Assembly: GCA_052143535.1 (NCBI GenBank)
Contig: JBKQSS010000062.1
Span: forward strand, 27,400 to 91,399
Direction: 5' to 3'
DNA length: 64,000 nucleotides
Origin: JADGRA01 sp052143535
Lineage (GTDB): Bacteria; Myxococcota; Myxococcia; Myxococcales; Myxococcaceae
Part shown: piece after piece, positions 59,666 through 64,000 of the stretch
How positions within the stretch are numbered: position 1 is the first letter of the stretch
How the letters are laid out: every line of letters starts with the position of its first letter
Translations under genes and position numbers: made by a program
Notes under the pieces: generated by a model
The model's database searches: none
Seen by the model: only the letters and a program-made list of their open reading frames with translations
Told to the model about the DNA's origin: nothing

Positions 59666-60058
59666 TCAGCCGGCAGTGAATGTTCCGCCTGCGATACCGC
59701 ACGCGCTCTCTAAGGTTATCGTCGTGACCGAGACAGCATCCGATCCGCCGCCGGGTAGTGTGTACGTATACTGGTAGTTGTCCGCCGTTCCAGCGCCGAT
59801 GGCGCAAACGCCCAAGGCCCCTGCCATAGAGCAGGGGCTCGACGAGTAGGCGCCGTTTCCCAGACGGCAGGTGTTCTGAGCGGCGGTATAGTTGTACTCT
59901 GTCCCAAGAAAATCTTCGCAGTAGTCATAGCCAGCGTCCGTCGTGAACAGGCAACTCCCGGTCGCCTCGCAACCTTCCATCCCAAGACTGCAGATCACGA
60001 GCAACGAGCATCGTAAAAGAAAGCTCCTCAAGGTCTTGCTCCGATGAAGTCGAGCCAC
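59666..60058 (-). CDS. small lipoprotein
   Basis: 130 residues. Signal peptide RSFLLRCSLLVICSLGMEGC, lipobox MEGC. The mature part has CLFTTDAGYDYCEDFLG and NTCRLGNGAYSSSPCSMAGALGVCAIG, rich in Gly, Ser and Cys, like a small disulfide-rich surface lipoprotein. 8 bases after the TonB-receptor stop on the same strand. No family recognised. Confidence 0.7.
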   Translation of the reverse strand: MARLHRSKTLRSFLLRCSLLVICSLGMEGCEATGSCLFTTDAGYDYCEDFLGTEYNYTAAQNTCRLGNGAYSSSPCSMAGALGVCAIGAGTADNYQYTYTLPGGGSDAVSVTTITLESACGIAGGTFTAG

Positions 60059-60066
60059 ACGGGGGG

Positions 60067-62379
60067 TCAGCCGAAGTGAAGGAGAAGTCGCAGATCGAAC
60101 CGGCGCAGTGCGGCGTATTGGGAGTTGCCGAAGAAGCCCGTTCCCAGCCGGTAGGCATAGATGTCGTTGAAGAGGTTGAAGACGTCGAAGGCCAGCTGGG
60201 GCCTTAACGGCAGGTCAAATACGTGGCTCAGAGTCACGTCAAAGGTGGAGTGCTCTGGCACGAGCTCGTTGGTGGCAATGCCGGTATGAAAGCCGCTGCC
60301 GTAGTTGTAGCGGACGGCCAAGTTGTTCCACTTGCCAGCATCCTGCAGAATGAGTCCCACATTTGCCGTCCAGTTCTGCACGTGGTCCATGGTGGTCCAC
60401 ACCCCGGACCCGGTTAAATCGGCCTGCGAGAACAAGAACTTCTGCGAATTGATGTTGAGCTGCTGCGCCTCCTGGGCGCTGAGGTTCGCGAAGCCGTCCA
60501 AGGTGAACCCCAAGAACTTCGCGATCTGACCGTAGCCGTACAGGTCGAAGCCGGCGGCTTTGCCCTTTTGCCAGTTGAAGCTCGCCCAGAGATCTGAGTT
60601 TCCGATATTCTGATGGTCAAGCATGTTGTAGGTGAAGCGGCTCCAGAAGGTCAGCCCGAGGGTGATGTTGGGCTTGGGATGAACGGAGACACCGAGCTCG
60701 GCGCTCAGAGTCGTCGCTGGCTTGAGATCCACCGGCTGCGGCTGCCCCGCCAAGGACGGAATCAGGATTGGCGCCAAAACCGGAGCGTCGAAATTGACCG
60801 GCGCCTCCCAGAGGGAGCCGACGAAGGCGTGGACGATGACCGCATCGTTGAATGCATACGAGGCGCCCAGGCGAGCGCTGGGCCCGCTCAGGAGTAGGTT
60901 GGGCTCGTTGGAGGAGGCGAAGGTGGTGTTCTGAATGTCGAACCGCACGCCCGGTAGGAACGTGAAATTGCCCACTTCGATCCGATCTTCCAAGTAGACG
61001 CCGGCAGATAGCGTGTTGATGTTGTCGCTGCCGCTTAGCGTCAGAGACGGGTCCGGGCCACCCAATGGCGAGCCGTCGTCGCGCGTGAAAAGCGAGGTGT
61101 TGACGGAGCTCTGCTGATCGCGGAGCTCGACCCCCGCCTTCCAAGTGTTGCCGGGCAGCCAGGTCCAGGTTGTGTTGGCAAGCGCACCGAACTGAATCGC
61201 AGTGCGGGTGAACGTGGTGCAAACGGAGCCGGGATCGGCGGTAGCGCCCAGCGAGCCAACCGGATCGCAGTTGAAATCCTCGTAGAGCCCGCGGGCAAAG
61301 ACGGAGATCTGAGTGCGGACGTCGCCGGTGCGGACATACGAGAGCGCGGCGAAGAACGTGCGCTCGAAGTCGGTCGGGTTGGCGTTGTAGGGAACGAAGG
61401 GCGGCGGCGGGTTGCCGTACACGTCGTTGCCCCGGATGGCACCCGGCGGGGCGTCCGAAAGCGGGAGCATCGTCGGATCGATCGGAATCTGGAATTTGTC
61501 CTGTTCGTAGCTCGCGACCAGCGCCAACCGGTTGTTGCCGTCGATCTCGTAGTCCAGCTTGGCGAAGCCGTTACCGCCGCTCCGGTAGTCATGAAGCACA
61601 CCGACGGCATTGGGCGTGTCCAAGCCGCGAACTGTACTGACGTAGTCCGCGCTGGCGAAGACGCTGAGCTTGCCGATGGTCTGCGAGTAGTTGAGCGCAA
61701 TATCGGTGAAGTTGTAGCTGCCGTAGGTGATCTGGGCTTCCGCGATGGGATTGACGCTCGGCCGACGGGTCTGGATGTCGACAACACCGCCAAGTGCAGA
61801 GCTGTACTCGATTGGGAACCCGCCCGTGTAGACCGTGACATTCTGGACCAGTCGGATCGGCAACGTGTTCAACAACTGGCCGACGGTCCCGAGCGGGGGG
61901 GTGAAGATCGGGATCCCGTCGACGACATAGGTGATCGCGCCGTCGGCACCGCGAACGTGGATATTGGAACCGAACGAATCCGCGACGGTGCCGGGCTGCA
62001 TTGTCACGACCTCCGCGATGGTCTGGTTGTCGCCGCCAGGCAAGGATTCCACCTGCTCACGCGTGACGGTCGTGGCGCTGGCGCCAATGAGGGCCGGATC
62101 GGGCCGCACAGCGGTGATTGTGGTCTGAAAAGCCGGTGACTCAGGGGGAGCCGCCACGTCTGAGTGCTCCGGTAACAGCGGGTCGGTGGCGGGGCCTTCA
62201 GGGACGACCGGCTGCACGCCCGCGTCTGGCGTGGCCGGCCCCGCGTCCGCGTCATGCGAGGACTCCGCTACCTCTGCAACGGAGGAGGGCGGAGCCTTGG
62301 GAGCTGCGATGTTCGACTCGGCCGGAGCAGGCGAGGAAAGCAGCAGAGCCGCAATGCCGAGCGCCCAGAGCCGTGACAC
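60067..62379 (-). CDS. TonB-dependent outer-membrane receptor
   Basis: About 770 residues from GTG at 62379. Signal to about residue 20 (LGIAALLLSSPAPA), then an Ala/Pro/Asp-rich stretch of about 70. Plug domain: TTVTREQVESLPGGDNQTIAEVVTMQPGTVAD and SNIHVRGADGAITYVVDGIPI. The rest is a 22-strand barrel with aromatic girdles, ending NSQYAALRRFDLRLLLHFG. No TonB box is obvious. Substrate unknown. It and the two lipoprotein genes form one unit. Confidence 0.9.
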   Translation of the reverse strand: MSRLWALGIAALLLSSPAPAESNIAAPKAPPSSVAEVAESSHDADAGPATPDAGVQPVVPEGPATDPLLPEHSDVAAPPESPAFQTTITAVRPDPALIGASATTVTREQVESLPGGDNQTIAEVVTMQPGTVADSFGSNIHVRGADGAITYVVDGIPIFTPPLGTVGQLLNTLPIRLVQNVTVYTGGFPIEYSSALGGVVDIQTRRPSVNPIAEAQITYGSYNFTDIALNYSQTIGKLSVFASADYVSTVRGLDTPNAVGVLHDYRSGGNGFAKLDYEIDGNNRLALVASYEQDKFQIPIDPTMLPLSDAPPGAIRGNDVYGNPPPPFVPYNANPTDFERTFFAALSYVRTGDVRTQISVFARGLYEDFNCDPVGSLGATADPGSVCTTFTRTAIQFGALANTTWTWLPGNTWKAGVELRDQQSSVNTSLFTRDDGSPLGGPDPSLTLSGSDNINTLSAGVYLEDRIEVGNFTFLPGVRFDIQNTTFASSNEPNLLLSGPSARLGASYAFNDAVIVHAFVGSLWEAPVNFDAPVLAPILIPSLAGQPQPVDLKPATTLSAELGVSVHPKPNITLGLTFWSRFTYNMLDHQNIGNSDLWASFNWQKGKAAGFDLYGYGQIAKFLGFTLDGFANLSAQEAQQLNINSQKFLFSQADLTGSGVWTTMDHVQNWTANVGLILQDAGKWNNLAVRYNYGSGFHTGIATNELVPEHSTFDVTLSHVFDLPLRPQLAFDVFNLFNDIYAYRLGTGFFGNSQYAALRRFDLRLLLHFG

Positions 62380-62390
62380 TGATGGCTCGC

Positions 62391-62933
62391 TCAGTGTTCG
62401 CTCACCGGCGTGAGAGTGCTCTGGCAAATCGTTGCCGAGGAGATGGCGTCGGAACAAGTGAACGTGAGCCCCCCATCCGCCGATGGCGTTGCCTCGCAAC
62501 TCCAAGGTTCGGTGCCACCATCTCCGACAGTCACCCCGGCATCTGCTGCGGAGGGTGTCGCCGAGACAATCCATCCGCCCAGGCTTGGCGTGCTCGTGGG
62601 TTGGAGGGTTTGCACATCCGACAGACCGAGAACCGACCACGTTCCGAAAATCTCGCAGCCATTCACGCTGAGCGTGAACGCACCACCGTCTCCACAGGAA
62701 CCCGACGCTGTGTAGTCGAGAGGTGCGGAGGCTGGGCTTGGATTGTCGCCATCCGGGCAGGCCCAAGGCCACCATTGGCCGGCATCGGCTACGCCACTGG
62801 TCGCGCTGGTCACCTGCGGAGCAGCGCTGTCGTTATACGTGCCAAACCCGCAGCCAGTGCCGGCGACAAAAGTCGCGAGGGTCACCAGCGACAGTAGGGC
62901 CTGCGCAGGACTGCGTTGCCGGCTGCGCGCCAC
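62391..62933 (-). CDS. lipoprotein upstream of the TonB-dependent receptor
   Basis: 180 residues from GTG at 62933, which gives a normal signal peptide ending in VAGTGC. The mature part has ACPDGDNPSPAS, CGDGGAFTLSVNGCEIFGTWSVLGLSD and SCEATPSADGGLTFTCSDAI, with paired cysteines. ATG at 63002 would add 23 odd residues. Eleven bases before the receptor start. It may be the surface partner of the receptor, but that is inference. Confidence 0.65.
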   Translation of the reverse strand: MARSRQRSPAQALLSLVTLATFVAGTGCGFGTYNDSAAPQVTSATSGVADAGQWWPWACPDGDNPSPASAPLDYTASGSCGDGGAFTLSVNGCEIFGTWSVLGLSDVQTLQPTSTPSLGGWIVSATPSAADAGVTVGDGGTEPWSCEATPSADGGLTFTCSDAISSATICQSTLTPVSEH

Positions 62934-63567
62934 CGCACAAAGCAACAGCGCCTCGTTGCACAAGCACACTCCCCGCCAACTCCCCGAAACACGCTGAGCC
63001 ATCAACCGTCGATTTGTATGTTTCTGTCGGAGTGTCGACAATCGGGTGTTTACCTGATGCTGAAAAGGAGGAGCCTCGGGACGGTTACCGTGAGACGTTT
63101 CGAGGTCACGGCGTCGCTGAGCGCTGAGCTTTTCCATGGCTTTAGCTCAGTGGGCAACTCGCGCTCGGAGACCGTTTGCGTCAGCTCACTTGGGGGAGCC
63201 GCGGCGCACCTCTGTCCAAGGGTTTCTAGCCGCCTCTTGTGACCTACTGGCCGGCGAAGGGCTGGGCCCTCTACCAGAGAAATAGGCATAGCCGAAGGTG
63301 GCGTTACGGCGGCAGGGTCTTGCGCTCCTTCAGCCTCCGGCCTACCGCCGGACTAAAGCTCCCCTTGACGCGCCTGACACCGGGGCACTCGGGTCGGCGC
63401 TTCTACGAGTGCTGGCCCTGCTCGGGGCGGGGACATGGCCGAGGTGTACCGGGCCAGGAGCACCCGGCTGGGGAGTAGTGTCTGAGGCACGGGTGCCGGT
63501 AGAGCCTCTCCAACAGAGTCTGCGGCTGCTGGTCTTCGCGAGGCGCTCACCGCCAAAGCCGGCAAGT
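62934..63567. other. gene-free stretch
   Basis: No intact gene. 63426-63485 carries a kinase-like fragment (separate entry). A tRNA-like TTTAGCTCAGTGGG at 63141 does not fold into a tRNA. The rest shows scattered stops in all frames with only short open runs. Confidence 0.6.
63426..63485 (+). pseudogene. N-terminal fragment of a Ser/Thr kinase-like gene
   Basis: One frame reads GGDMAEVYRARSTRLGSSV and stop, which matches the glycine-rich ATP loop and strand 2 of myxobacterial Ser/Thr kinases (GGMAEVYRAR-x-x-RLG). Nothing upstream or downstream continues the domain. Twenty residues only, so this is tentative. Confidence 0.35.
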
Positions 63568-63798
63568 TCACCACCCCGACGGGGCGCCACCGCTCCCACC
63601 CCCGCTCCCCCCGCCGCCACCCCCACCTCCGACGCCGCCACCGAGCCCCGGTTGGGGACTAGACAGCATGCTCCCGCCATCGGGCAGCTGTTGGGTCGCT
63701 CCACCTAGCGACGTGGGCTCCATGCCTCCGCCACAATGAGCGATACCCAACGTACTTCCTCCCAGCACCAGCACCTGAAACAGCTTCTTCAAATTCAC
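63568..63798 (-). CDS. short glycine-rich lipoprotein
   Basis: 76 residues. Signal MNLKKLFQVLVLGGSTLGIAHC with lipobox IAHC, then a tail made largely of Gly and Ser (GGGVGGGGGGGGSGGGSGG). GTG start with GGAGG upstream. The flexible tail suggests a surface tether. It sits next to the IS3-type element, 83 bases away. Confidence 0.6.
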   Translation of the reverse strand: MNLKKLFQVLVLGGSTLGIAHCGGGMEPTSLGGATQQLPDGGSMLSSPQPGLGGGVGGGGGGGGSGGGSGGAPSGW

Positions 63799-63881
63799 GC
63801 TCCGCCTCCTCGACCTTTCCCCTGTAGGACACCGCCCGCTTGAGACGTTGCTCGGGGTCTCGGCCAGGTGGGTACTGAGCC

Positions 63882-64000
63882 TGCCCCGGTTTCGTGGACA
63901 CCACCAATATGAGGAAAATGGTGGACCATGGGACGACGAAAGAGACGGAGCTTCACGCCGGAATACAAGGCCGAGGTGGTGCGACTGGTACGGAGCAGCG
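63882..64000 (+). mobile_element. left end of an IS3-family-like element, cut by the window
   Basis: TGCCCCGGTTTCGTGGACA begins at 63882 with TG, as IS3-family ends do, 46 bases before a transposase start. The right end lies outside the window, so the inverted repeat cannot be confirmed. Confidence 0.6.
63928..64000 (+). CDS. IS3-family transposase OrfA, 5' part only
   Basis: ATG at 63928 reads MGRRKRRSFTPEYKAEVVRL up to the window edge. RSFTPEYKAEVVRLV is the standard start of the IS3 OrfA helix-turn-helix. The rest is not in the window, so integrity is unknown. Confidence 0.8.
   Translation, partial: MGRRKRRSFTPEYKAEVVRLVRSS

Noticed and set aside
62380..62775. N-terminal extension of the TonB receptor
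   Set aside because: It runs antisense-free but in the wrong frame through the preceding lipoprotein gene; the signal peptide starts at 62379.
63138..63175. tRNA-like AGCTCAGTGGG stretch
   Set aside because: It has a D-arm-like sequence, but no acceptor, anticodon or T-arm can be built around it.

Overview
The window is GC-rich and densely coded, with many GTG starts and stop/start overlaps. Its content fits a member of the Myxococcota or a nearby former deltaproteobacterial lineage. It has PilT, an FHA-DUF4388 protein, many small lipoproteins with 'DGG/DAG' linkers, TPR lipoproteins, an NtrC-type regulator, a CxxCH protein with a myxobacterial-style C-terminal anchor, and an sdhC-A-B set. 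Genus cannot be told from the sequence alone.

Layout. 1-22.7 kb is ordinary core chromosome: a hydratase cut by the left edge, mutY, a RecB/Cas4-like nuclease, tcdA-tatD, a DHH phosphoesterase, maf, a TPR-zincin lipoprotein, an rRNA methyltransferase, a protein with cysteine at every third residue, a UvrD/PcrA helicase, rplM-rpsI, pilT, an FHA protein, selD, an amidase, rph-rdgB and a flippase-like membrane protein. SelD is itself a selenoprotein: its frame starts at 17151 and reads through TGA at 17205, with a hairpin just after. 22.8-24.6 kb has tRNA-Pro and two envelope proteins. 24.6-30.8 kb is succinate dehydrogenase (minus strand), with sdhB separated from sdhCA by 2.75 kb of accessory sequence and gene debris.

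31-40.3 kb holds a secreted phosphoesterase with a clear terminator, an unusual membrane/beta-helix/coiled-coil protein, and an eight-gene minus-strand cluster of lipoproteins, outer-membrane barrels, a redoxin, a YceI protein and three haem-motif proteins. That cluster looks like an uncharacterised envelope redox system. 40.6-50.3 kb is a stress and signalling block: tRNA-Arg, a VIT-family transporter, two CsbD proteins, a 53-residue DUF1328 protein, an RpoH-type sigma factor, a histidine kinase, a receiver protein, a receiver-kinase hybrid and an NtrC-type activator. Sigma-54-type promoter motifs precede both rpoH and csbD. An IS110-family element sits exactly between the kinase and the receiver gene. 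Removing it would restore an ATGA overlap.

From tRNA-His at 52.6 kb to the right edge the sequence is an integrated, decaying accessory region. The integrase frame runs into the tRNA, followed by an excisionase, a BrnT/BrnA pair under a 17-bp palindrome, a SEC-C protein, a frameshifted MazEF-like pair, an iron-permease fragment, a CBS protein, lipoproteins, a TonB-dependent receptor and the start of an IS3-type element. No second attachment site was found by eye.
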